From Plasmopara viticola (lineage: Eukaryota > Oomycota > Peronosporomycetes > Peronosporales > Peronosporaceae), in NCBI GenBank assembly GCA_001695595.3, contig MBPM02000027.1:1-64000 (forward strand): a DNA stretch of 64,000 nt, in the 5' to 3' direction. The notes below the pieces were generated by a model. The model saw only the letters and a program-made list of their open reading frames with translations, had not been told where the DNA came from and ran no database searches. Below are positions 35,709-45,761 of this stretch, piece after piece (position 1 is the first letter of the stretch; each line of letters begins with the position of its first letter). The translations under genes were made by a program, and so were the position numbers.

Positions 35709-36191
35709 TAAATTGCATGAGAGTCGTGCGTGAAAGATCTGTGCGCCATGCATTTATACTCAAAAGCAGCACATGCTCCTCTTCGTATTCTGGTTTAGAT
35801 CTCTCTCTAAGTCTAGCAATCGTTATGGTCGTTCACAGTGCAGTTGCCCTTGACTACAAGAGCGACGCAAGTAGCTGTTTTAAACAGCAAAGAATGCACT
35901 TTTCTGCTTGACTATAATCGAACCATTTCCATTGTATGGAAATCGGCTGCCTGTCTGCACTCGGCAGTAAGAATTCTCTCGTAAACACGACAACTATGTA
36001 TGATCTTCGCAAGCGAATGTTCAATCATGCGTTTGTCACGACGTTCTTGTCCGGCTTATGCGAGTAGAATAATGTGGTTGCGTGCGTGCATACCAAGAGC
36101 TTATACTTGGTGTTTGTGTGTTTGTCGGTGTGCTTGCTCCTGGTTGTGTTTCTCTTTTTGTGTACATTTGATATTATCTTAACTCGAGTAT

Positions 36192-36262
36192 ACCCGTCTA
36201 GCTCAGTTGGTAGAGCGCTGGCCTTTTAGCCAGTGGTCGTGGGTTCGAGCTCCACGGGGCGT
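36192..36262 (+). tRNA. tRNA-Lys-like, defective
   Basis: The anticodon loop has lost one A (CCTTTTAGCC), the T-stem 3' side starts TCCAC, and the acceptor reads GGGGCGT. Probably a pseudogene. Confidence 0.55.
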
Positions 36263-36747
36263 GTACATTGCCTAAGAGTCGTGCGATAAAGATTTGTGCG
36301 CCATGCATTTATACCGGAAAGCAGCACATGCTCCTTCTTCGTATTTTGGTTGAGATTTCTCTTTAAGTCTAACAATCGTCTTGGTCGTTCACGGTGCAAT
36401 TACTCTTGACTACAAGAGAGACGCAAGTAGCTGTTTTAAACAGCAAAAAATACAATTTTCCGCTCGACTATAATCAACCCTTTTCCTTTGTTAGGGAATG
36501 GGCTGCCTGTCTGCACTCAGGAAAGAATTCTGTTCATAAACACGAAAACTACGTATGATCTTCGCAAGCGAATGTTCAATCATGCGTCTGTCACGACGTT
36601 CTTGTCCGGCTATATACGAGTAGAATAATGTGGTTGCGTGCGTGCATACCAAGAGCTTATACTTGGTGTTGGTGTGTTTGTCGGTGTGCTTGCTCCTGGT
36701 TGTGTTTCTCTTTTTGTGTACATTTGATATTATCTTGACTCGAGTTT

Positions 36748-36819
36748 ACCCGTCTAGCTCAGTTGGTTGAGCGCTGGCCTTTTAAGCCAGTGGTCGTGGG
36801 TTCGAGCCCCACGGGGGTG
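36748..36819 (+). tRNA. tRNA-Lys-like
   Basis: D-loop end reads GGTT instead of GGTA; five-G acceptor. Confidence 0.65.
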
Positions 36820-37343
36820 TAAATTGCCTAAGAGTCTACGTGAAAGCTTTGTGAGCCACGCATTTATACTGGAAAGCAGCACATGCTCTTTCTTGCGCCA
36901 TGTATTTATACTCAAAAGCAGACATGCTCCTTCTTCGTATTCTAGTTTAGATTTCTCTTTAAGTCTGACAATCGTCATGGTCGTTCACGGTGCAATTATT
37001 CTTGACTACAAGAGCGACGCAAGTAGCTGTTTTAAACAGCAAAGAATAAAATTTTCTGCTCGAATATAATCGAACCATTTCCGTTGTTAGGAAATCGGCT
37101 GCCTGTCTGCACTCGGCAGTAAGAATTCTCTCGTAAACACGACAACTATGTATGATCTTCGCAAGCGAATGTTCAATCATGCGTTTGACACGACGTTCTT
37201 GTCTGGCTTATGTGAGTAGAATAATGTGGTTGCGTGCGTGCATACCAAGAGCTTATACTTGGTGTTTGTGTGTTTGTCGGTGTCCTTGCTCCTGGTTGTG
37301 TTTCTCTTTTTGTGTACATTTGATATTATCTTAACTCGAGTAC

Positions 37344-37415
37344 ACCCGTCTAGCTCAGTTGGTAGAGCGCTGGCCTTTTAAGCCAGTGGTCGTGGGTTCG
37401 AGCCCCACGGGGGTT
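37344..37415 (+). tRNA. tRNA-Lys-like
   Basis: Body normal. The 3' end reads GGGGGTTA, and the upstream base change gives TACACCCG. Confidence 0.65.
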
Positions 37416-37939
37416 ATATTGCCTAATCGTCGTGAGTTAATGATTTGTGCGCCATGCATTTATACTAAAAGGCAGCACATGCTCTTTCTTGCGCCATGCA
37501 TTTATACTAGAAAGCAGCACATGCTCCTTCTTCGTATTTTGGTTTAGATTTCTCTTTAAGTCTACAATCGTCATGGTCGTTCACGGTGCAATTACTCTTG
37601 ACTACAAGAGCGACGCAAGTTGCTGTTTTAAACAGCAAAGAATGCACTTTTCTGCTCGACTATAATCGAACCATTTCCATTGTATGGAAACGGGCTGCCT
37701 GTCTGTACTCAGCAAGTTGACTTCTGTCGTGAACACGAAAACTATGTATGATCTTCGCAAGAGAATGTTCAATCAAGCGTTTGTCACGACGTTTTTGTCC
37801 GGCTATATGCGATAGAATAATGTGGTTGCGTGCGTGCATACCAAGAGCTTATACTTGGTATTTGTGTGTTTGTCGGTGTGCTTGCTCCTGATTGTGTTTC
37901 TCTTTTTGTGTACATTTGATATTATCTTGTCTCGAGTGT

Positions 37940-38012
37940 ACCCGTCTAGCTCAGTTGGTAGAGCGCTGGCCTTTTGAGCCAGTGGTCGTGGGCTCGAGCC
38001 CCACGGGGGGTG
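37940..38012 (+). tRNA. tRNA-Lys-like
   Basis: Anticodon loop CTTTTGA (A37 to G) and T loop CTCGAGC, the latter shared with the 3' half at 35675. Confidence 0.65.
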
Positions 38013-38494
38013 TAAATTGCATGAGAGTCGTGCGTGAAAGATCTGTGCGCCATGCATTTATACTCAAAAGCAGCACATGCTCCTCTTCGTATTCTGGTTT
38101 AGATCTCTCTCTAAGTCTAACAATCGTTATGGTCGTTCACGGTGCAGTTGCCCTTGACTACAAGAGCGACGCAAGTAGCTGTTTTAAACAGCAAAGAAAA
38201 AATTTTCTGCTCGACTATATTCGAAGCATTTCCGTTGTTAGGAAATGGGCTGCCTGTCTGCACTTAGCAGTATGAATTCTGTCGTAAACACGAAAACTAT
38301 GTATGATCTTCGCAAAAGAATGTTCAATCATGCGTTTGTCACGACGTTCTTGTCCGGCTTATGCGAGTAGAATAATGTGGTTGCGTGCGTGCATACCAAG
38401 AGCTTATACTTGGTGTTTGTGTGTTTGTCGGTGTGCTTGCTCCTGGTTGTGTTTCTCTTTTTGTGTACATTTGATATTATCTTAACTCGAGTAT

Positions 38495-38566
38495 ACCCGT
38501 CTAGCTCAGTTGGTAGAGCGCTGGCCTTTTAAGCCAGTGGTCGTGGGTTCGAGCCCCACGGGGGTG
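38495..38566 (+). tRNA. tRNA-Lys-like
   Basis: Consensus body, five-G acceptor. Confidence 0.75.
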
Positions 38567-39050
38567 TAAATTGCCTAAGAGTCGTGCGTGAACGATTTGT
38601 GCGCCATGCATTTATACTAGAAAGCAGCACATGCTCCTTCTTCGTATTTTGGCTTGGATTTCTCTTTAAGTCTAACAATCGTCATGGTCGTTCACGGTGC
38701 GATTACTCTTGACTACAAGAGCGACGCAAGTAGCTGTTTTAAACAGCAAAGAATAAAATTTTCTGCTCGACTATATTCGAAGCATTTCCGCTGTTAGGAA
38801 ATGGGCTGCCTGTCTGCACTCAGCAGTTAGAACTCTCTCGTAAACACGAAAACTATGTATGATCTTCGCAAAAGAATGTTCAATCATGCGTTTGTTACGA
38901 CGTTCTTGTCCGGCTTATGCGAGTAGAATAATGTGGTTGCGTGCGTGCATACCAAGAGCTTATACTTGGTGTTGGTGTGTTTGTCGGTGTGCTTGCTCCT
39001 GGTTGTGTTTCTCTTTTTGTGTACATTTGATATCATCTTTACTCGAGTAT

Positions 39051-39068
39051 ACCCGTCTAGCTCAGTTG
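39051..39068 (+). pseudogene. tRNA-Lys 5' stub at LINE-B
   Basis: tRNA nt 1-18, then AAAGTTTGTCTG of the LINE-B 3' end. Same cut site as LINE-A. Confidence 0.9.
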
Positions 39069-39384
39069 AAAGTTTGTCTGTATTGTAAATAATTTAGACG
39101 GTGTAACTTCTCAATTGTACCTAGCTATAAATATATACTAATGATACAAAAAGGCAGTCCAACGATTACCTGAACAGCACCGGTGGGTTCAGGATAATTT
39201 GCAGCACCCAAAATGGTGTGAACCACAAAACTATGTGTGGTCCACTCAAAATATGCGCTTAGTGAGGTTCTGATCCGATGTTGGTATGATGTCTGAAAGG
39301 TCTTCAAAAGATACAGGGTATAAAGTTTGACAGGTCTTGAGTGTTGTCGGAAGGTATTCCGAAGTTGTGGGTGGTCGGGAGAAC
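39069..39384 (-). other. LINE-B 3'-terminal region
   Basis: Begins AAAGTTTGTCTGTATTG and holds a stem-loop (GTCT...AGAC, about 39075-39099) in the position of the LINE-A terminal hairpin. The rest is noncoding as far as I can see and includes the upstream side of the + strand promoter. Confidence 0.6.
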
Positions 39385-39400
39385 TCTCATTTTCGAATTT
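39385..39400 (+). promoter_or_regulatory. Oomycete-type initiator element
   Basis: TCTCATTTTCGAATTT matches GCTCATTYYNCAWTTT at 14 of 16 positions, with mismatches at the first G and at the C before AWTTT. It lies about 100 nt upstream of the ATG at 39494, a normal distance. It supports Pol II transcription of the + strand gene and an oomycete host. Confidence 0.6.
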
Positions 39401-39417
39401 GCCAAGAACCCCCCCAG

Positions 39418-39492
39418 GTACCAAAAAAGTGGTACATTTTGGATCTCGACTAAGTTCGCTGATCTGACGCTCTTTTTTTCTTGTTGGTCTAG
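39418..39492 (+). other. Possible 5'-UTR intron
   Basis: CAG/GTACCA donor, CTGAT and CTGAC branch-like motifs, a T-rich tract, and TCTAG acceptor one base before the ATG at 39494. The donor is weak (GTACC), so this is tentative. Confidence 0.4.
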
Positions 39493-39493
39493 G

Positions 39494-41095
39494 ATGACAA
39501 CGACCGCGCTTGAGGAGAGCCCCAACCTGTTGGAGGGAACGGAGTGTGTGCGATCTGATTCCGTTGAAGCTGTCCCGGCTCCGTCCCTCCTCAGTGAGGA
39601 AAGCTCGGGACCTCGCGATGGGTCCGTTGGCAACATCGCCGGTTCTGTGTTCGAAGACGGAACCCTATCGGCGGAGGGTTCGGAGTGTGTTCGGTCCGAT
39701 TCCGTTGAAGCGGCCACGGCACCGACCCTTCAAGGTGTGGGTAATCCTGAAGCTTGTGCAGAATCGGTTGGGGTTAGCGGTGCGCGTGAGGAAGGGTCCC
39801 TACCGTTGGGGGGTGCGGAGTGTGTGCGGTCTGATTCCGTTGAAGCTGCCCCGGCTCCGTTCCCTTTACTGGAGGGAGTCTAAGCCCTCGAGCGAAGCGG
39901 CTGTTGATGTCCCCATCCCGTCCATGCGAGGCCAGCTGAAGAAACCACGAGGAAAACCGATGGAAAGGGCGATCCTGAAGCATAACAAGCGTCTTCTCGC
40001 TGGCGACGAAGGCGAGGCTGAGGATATGGATAGCGAGGGGGCATCGTCGTATGAAATGGACAGCGACGAGTGTCGTTGGACGCGATGGATAGAGAGGCGG
40101 CAGCATTGGAGAGGTTCGAAGAAGGTGGCTTAGATGCTGTGGGCGAGGTGGCGGCTGGTGGGGCGATTTTGGCTTCGATAAAGAAGAAGGTGGTGCCCCG
40201 TCATCGGAATGGAGCGGTGAAGTCAAACTCGTGTCCTACCGGCCCGCCTAGTCCGAGAACCAAGAAGGCGAAGAATAAGCTTCGGCGAAGCAAGCTGACG
40301 TATAAGGCAACGTTAAAATCAGTGCCAATATCGCGAGCCGCCCACCCGTCTGAGGACTCGGAAGGGGAGCTGTCGGCGACCGAGGAGCGCTACGTGGTAG
40401 CCACCATGCATAATCGCCGGACTAGGGATGGTGTGCTCGAATACGAGGTTGAGTACACCGACGGCACCCGTCACTGGAACAGGCGCAGGCACTTGGTGGA
40501 GGATGGTCTTGAGGAGATGGTACAGTCTGTAGACACCTGGATCAAGGTGACGAACAAAAGGATGCCGTTCGCGCGCTGGTTCCGAGGGACCAAAAATGGG
40601 ATCAAGTTTATGGAGGCCGGTTCAGATCAGCAGTGCACGTTAATCGCGATCCGCGAGATCTATGAGTTGCTAGTCCCCGGGTCGTCGGCGTGCGTAACGG
40701 ATTGGGGGTGGAATTCCTTTAGGAAGAAGCACCAGTTGGAACCAGGAAGTGGGCTTGGAGCTGTAAAGCCGCGAGCGTTCTTGAGGGAGTTGGCTGTCAA
40801 CGCTGGCGGGCACGAGCTTGATTGGGTTGAGCTGAAAAGAAACCAGGTATGCGGACCGGGAAAAGCCGTCAATCGCATTCGAGCGAGGACGTGGATGTTG
40901 ACTGCGGACTTAGAGGATGGGGTCTATGTCTTGGATGCCTCGGTATCTGGACTGGTGCGACATTGCGCCGCGTCGTGGGTTATCGGCGGAAGTTTTCAAG
41001 TCTTCGACGCCGGAGAGTGGGTTGCACTTTACGATGCGATCAGTTTCTTCATCGACATATACAGTGTCAACCGAGTTCGCCTCCTGACCAAGTAA
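39494..41095 (+). pseudogene. Chromodomain-like / cysteine-peptidase-like gene antisense in LINE-B (frameshifted)
   Basis: Starts at ATG 39494. The first part has three copies of a ~46-residue repeat built on ECVRSDSVEA (138-bp DNA period) and is open to a stop at 39881. An acidic/basic middle follows in another frame (to about 40068), and the original frame resumes to a TAA at 41093. Two compensating frameshifts are needed for one product of about 530 aa. After 40070, residues 107-150 resemble a chromodomain (RYVVATMHNRR to RRHLVEDG). Residues 186-313 show DQQC, then RHCAASW, then VFDA: the Cys-His-Asp order of papain-fold peptidases such as OTU or Josephin types. No named family is certain. 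It runs in the tRNA sense, opposite to the LINE ORFs. Confidence 0.6.
39541..39870 (+). repeat. Three coding repeats of 138 bp
   Basis: GGAGTGTGTGCG...GATTCCGTTGAAGC recurs near 39541, 39679 and 39817 at a 138-bp spacing, a multiple of three, encoding ECVRSDSVEA followed by an Ala/Pro stretch. Confidence 0.8.
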
Positions 41096-41638
41096 GAAGT
41101 ATGGCTTGGCTTGGGTGTAGGAAGGAGCATCAGGTCTAGTACCCGTGATAATGACCGATAATAAAGCTTTGAGGTGAAGAAGAAGGACTTGTCGTTTCAT
41201 GAAACGGTCTTCCGCATAAGAGAATACAGGGTTAAGCGGACTGGGCTTGTGGGAGTTCTTGCTGGATCCATGAGAAAACGCGGTCTCGAGTCGACCAGCC
41301 CCTCTTCATTTATCGGCTCCTCTACCTCAATCCAATCACTCTTGTCCAAGTACTCCACCCGGCTTTCCTCTCGGCTCATGCCTATTGTCTCCCTATCAGG
41401 TGCAGCCGGAGAAAATACACTCTGTAAAGGGAAGCCAGATGTCAAACCGAAAGAGGCTGCGTGGGTCAAGTCGACGGGGCCGGAGGCGTGAAGGTGCTGT
41501 GGAGACATCTTGGGTTGCTTGTGCATGAGCTGTAAGAACTTGGGAATGAGATGTTTGGAAACAGACGGTTGTTGGCGGAGGTTCGAAAATCTCGAGCAGC
41601 ATAATCTCAACTCAAAATTCTCCATCAAATGACGTCGG
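41096..41638. other. Region between the antisense gene and LINE-B ORF2 stop
   Basis: I see no convincing gene here. Short open frames on both strands extend from the neighbours. It probably contains the 3' ends of both convergent transcripts. Confidence 0.4.
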
Positions 41639-44600
41639 CTATAAACTTGCCCGAACACTGGTGATATCCGGTTGCCGGTTTGCAAAGTCACCGAATGCTG
41701 AGTGAGTCTTCATCGCTTCGATCACTCGCTGTAACTCGCGTTTCCCTTCTCGATCGTACAACCGCCGTTGGAAGAACCGAACGTGCGCGCAGAACGTCGA
41801 GAAGATCACCGCGAGCGCCGGAGCTGCTGGTGTCGGCTGTCTTCCGTCAAACAGGCACCTGTTGCGATCCGTCCAAATCGTGTGTAGCGTCGCAGCTCGG
41901 AGAACGTGCCATACGTCGTGAATTACATCAGCGCACTCTTCCCATTCTTCGCGGACGCGCAGCTTGTTCCCGAGAGCAATGTCAAGCCATCCAGAGCGAG
42001 AGACGAAGAAAGGCGTAACGAGTATCGAGATCTGCCGCCACACCTGCGATGCGGGCATGCAGTCAAAGAACAGATGTTGCTCTGTCTCGATTGCTTCGCA
42101 GCTGTCGCGAACACAGATGCGGATACCCGGATGTGATGCTTCTAGGAACCAAAAGCGTGAGCGCACGGGAAGCAGCCGGAAGGCGAGTCGAAACTGCAAG
42201 TCGTCGAAGACCGGCAGCAAGATCTTACTCAGTCTCTTGCCGTGTTCGGCAAATTTCTTGATCCGGTGCTTGTCGACACGCTGAGAGAAGATTGTCATCG
42301 GATGTGGCTTGCTTGGCAGCTTGGGTGTCCAGATGACTTGCAGAAGCGCCGATCTCGGGATCACCGGGATCAAGCACTTCCTCGTGCCCTTCGTGCATCC
42401 CAGGTGCGGGAGCAGACGCTGCGAGCTGGTGCTGAACGAGTCTTGCACTAGCCGCAGTGCACCAAGTCGTTCCACAATTTGCGTTGCCTCACGATGCAGT
42501 GCACGTAGCCACTTTGCTTGTACACCCGGCAGAACAGGAGCGAAGGTGAAGTCGAGGTGGCGTTGAACGAAGTTATCACAAGTCGGCCACGCCTCACCCT
42601 CGAGTCGAAAGTCTGCAAGCGACCGCAGATCAAACACACGCGAGACATGCAGACGAAAGCTGCGCTGTGGCTCGGGGACCATGCCGAGACATCGTCGATG
42701 CGCTTCCGTCGTTGTTGTCCGCATGGTCTTCTCATAGTGCAGCTCTGCGTCTGCGTGAAACCAGATCGGCTGGTTCATACCATACATCGTGCGCTCGTTT
42801 GGAGGTAGGTCGCGCCACGTAATCTCCCAGCGCGTCTTGTACCACCATGTCCACGTTACTCTCCACCATACCGACGCTTGACTCCATCTGATTAGCTCGC
42901 CGTGTCGAAGCGGAGAGATAGTGAGGAAGTCCAGCGCGGTGCATCTGCCGTAGCAAGGCATCATGAATGTCAGTAGCTCGATGCTCGCCGTTGCCCAGTT
43001 CCTTACATGCGTTGCACTTGCCGCTTGCATGAACTGTAGCAGTAAGGCAAGACGCTGACACTTAAGCTGCGCATCAAGTCTTGGAATCCCCAATCCACCG
43101 TCACTGCGCCGCTGGTGCAAGAACTCACTCGGATGAGCTGCACATGCTTTGCTTCGCGGTCGTGCTTGCGGCTTAAGACGAAGCGGTTGAGCATCGACTG
43201 CCAGCGTCGCACAACTGTCTGCGGAATCGCTACATGCTGTGTGTAGTGCCACAGCGCGAGAGCACCATCGTCTGTGCTACTAGAAGTCGACCACGAAGCG
43301 TGCGCGCGCGTCGGTACCAAGCCTTGAAGCCGTCGTAAAAGCGCTGGTCAAGGAACTCGATGATCATGTTGTCCAGAGGCGCTTGTCCAAATGGGATGCC
43401 TAAGTATTTGACCGTGTCCGTGCGCGCGAGAACATGGACGCCAGGCATCGCTGGGCATATGGCATTCCGATTAAGCGCCAGCAGCACAGACTTGGACAAG
43501 TTGAGTTTTGCGCCAGAGCCTTGGCAATACTCGTCCACGGACGCAAGTTGCTCTTGAAGATTCACGATCGAGCTGGCGAGAAGCGTCGAGTCATCCGCAA
43601 AGAATATGCTCGTCACCGTGTGGTCTTCATTCAGACACACACCGTGTTCTTCATGCGCGCGCAGCATGTTCCCGAGCGGCTCGATCGTGAGCACGAAGAG
43701 CAACGCCGAGAGTGGATCGCCTTGCTTCACGCCGCGCGTCGGATGCAATGCTGGCTGGACGTTGCCGTTGATCAGCAAGTGCGCTTGGGGGTTTGTGTAC
43801 AACAGCTGGATCCACTTGATGAAGCCCTGTCCGAAGCCCATGCGCTCAAGCAGCCGGAACATGTAGTCCCAGTTGACACGGTCGAAGGCCTTCTGGAAGT
43901 CCAAGAACAGCGCGTATGCCTCTTCGTCGCGGCTTGTGACGAGATCTTGCAGATCGGAGAGGAAGCGCACGTGGTGATGTATCGAGCGGCCTTTGACGAA
44001 CCCCTTTTGATCCGGATGAATCAAGTCGGGGATCACGCCCTGCAACCGATACGTCAGCGCTTTTGACAGCACCTTCACATCACTGGTATGAGAGCGATCG
44101 GCCGGTAGTTGCCAGGCTCGGCGCGTGAGCCCTTCTTGTGTAGTAGCACGACTGCCGACTTGCGCTGAGACGCCATGAGCTCGCCACGTCGGAGTCGGTC
44201 CGAGAACACAATTGCCAAGCACTCACCAAACACAACTGGCGCCACTGGAAGAAACCAGCGGTCAAGCCATCCATCCCTGGTGATGACGTCGCTTTCATAT
44301 GCTTGATCGCACCTGCGAGGTCTGCTGCTGTTAACTCAGCGTTAAGCATTTCGCGGTCAGAGTCCGAGACGAAGCACGAGACTGAATCAAGAAGCTTGCG
44401 CTGCATGGCGTCATCGGGTGGAAGAACTCTTCCTGTCGGACTGTCGAGGCCCCATCTCGGAACCCCAATGCTCCAGGAAACGGAGCGAGATCTCTTGAGG
44501 GTTCGTCGAGACTCCTCCACTCGGTGTCACAACTTCCTCGATCGAGACTCGTCGCAAGCTCGTGTCTAACGGACGGAAGAAGTGCTTAGTGGACTTCTCG

Positions 44601-45718
44601 GAGTTGGCGACCTGAAAGTCGAACGCAGTGTCTTGATTGTACTGACTTGTCCGCGTCACCGTCTCCTTGTAGTTGCTCATCGCTTCGTCGAAGAGCTCGC
44701 GGTCGTAGTCACTCGACGACACACGGAACCGTGTGGCAGCTTGGTCCAGCGCGACGCGGGAGTCCTCGATGGCTCGTGAGTCTTGCTGTCTGAGCTTCTT
44801 CTGCATGTCTTGTAGCTGCTTCTTGATGCTCGCCTTCCAGTGTTCCCAGATCTTCCCCGGGTTCTCCACGATGCGCAGTTGATCACGTATTATCTCTGCC
44901 TCCTTCTCGATCGCCGAAACGATTTGTGGGAAGTCTAGCAAATACCGTGGGAACTTCCAGTATCCGCGACCGTGAAGCTGCGTGCTGGAGCGGAGCGAGA
45001 CGCTGTGCGCAAGGTGGTCGCCGGCATGCTTGGGCAAGAAGTACTTGGACTTGTCGTAGAAGCGGTCACAGAACCGTTCCGACATCAAGATGTAGTCCAA
45101 CCGGTTCTTCCGTGGAAGCGGACCGGTGAATACGCGCTTAGTGTCATTGTGGATCCGCCAGGCGTCGACGACCCCAAGCTTTGCTAGCCACTCCAGACAG
45201 CTGGAACGACTTGAGTCGTAGCGCAGATCGGGCGTAGAGCAGTCTAGTCGCGGATCAAGCGGTGTGTTCAGGTCCCCGAGCACTAAGTGCGTCGCGTCAT
45301 CCTCAAATTCATCGGTCGACAGACTCATGAAGAATTGTTGCTTCTCTTGGCGATCAACTGGCGCGTATACGTTGTGAATGTAGACGGGGGCAGGCTCGAC
45401 CGTCACTTTCACGACGAGGTACCTCCCTGACACTGAAAGGCGCGATATCTCAGCAGCCGTGTCGAAGCCGGGGAAATCGGAGCGTAACAGCGTCAGGACT
45501 CCATTGCATCGACCGCGCGTGGGTCGATCCAGCAACGCGTTTGGGTCATTTACGAAGATTTTGTGCGTGAAGCTCGAGTCGAGGTGGAAATTGAAGGTTG
45601 AGAGGTGTTGTGAGTCGCCAAACTTGGTTTCTTGGACGCACGACACCGAATGCTTTGAGAGGAGGTTATCAATGAAAAGGTGGCCGTTTTTCTTGATGCC
45701 GTTGGTGTTCACGGTCAT
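41639..45718 (-). pseudogene. LINE-B ORF2 (endonuclease-reverse transcriptase), frameshifted
   Basis: Starts MTVNTNGIKKNGHLF at 45718. The endonuclease is intact over 45718 to about 44480 (VQETKFGD, VLGDLNTPLDP, RLDYILMSE, GDHLAHS). The RT has FLDFQKAFDRVNW, TRGVKQGDPLS and FFADDSTLLAS. The zinc region reads CVRDSCEAIETEQHLFFDC. At least five frame changes occur, near 44470, 44250, 44090, 43255 and 43130. Domain order and spacing match LINE-A. Confidence 0.92.
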
Positions 45719-45761
45719 CAGAGAGACGGCATTCCAGGCGTGCTGTGCAGCCGAGGCAACT

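Larger units (their letters stand above)
35675..39068 (+). repeat. tRNA-Lys tandem array, block 4 (diverged units)
   Basis: tRNA starts are 36192, 36748, 37344, 37940, 38495 and 39051, with spacing 555-556 or 596 bp. The 596-bp units carry an extra ~41-bp copy of GCGCCATGCATTTATACT and following bases. Units differ from each other far more than in blocks 1-3. The spacer after 35708 and the one after 38012 share private variants four units apart. Confidence 0.92.

Noticed and set aside
39125..39717. Minus-strand open frames opposite the start of the antisense gene
   Set aside because: The + strand frame has the initiator, the in-frame DNA repeats and protein-like composition. The minus frames are low-complexity shadows.
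39774..40226. Minus-strand 150-codon frame
   Set aside because: Pro/Ser/His-rich reverse translation of the acidic coding region on the other strand.
39494..41095. Ulp1/C48-type SUMO peptidase for the antisense gene
   Set aside because: C48 enzymes order the catalytic residues His-Asp-Gln-Cys. Here Cys comes first, then His, then Asp, which fits OTU, Josephin or papain-like folds.
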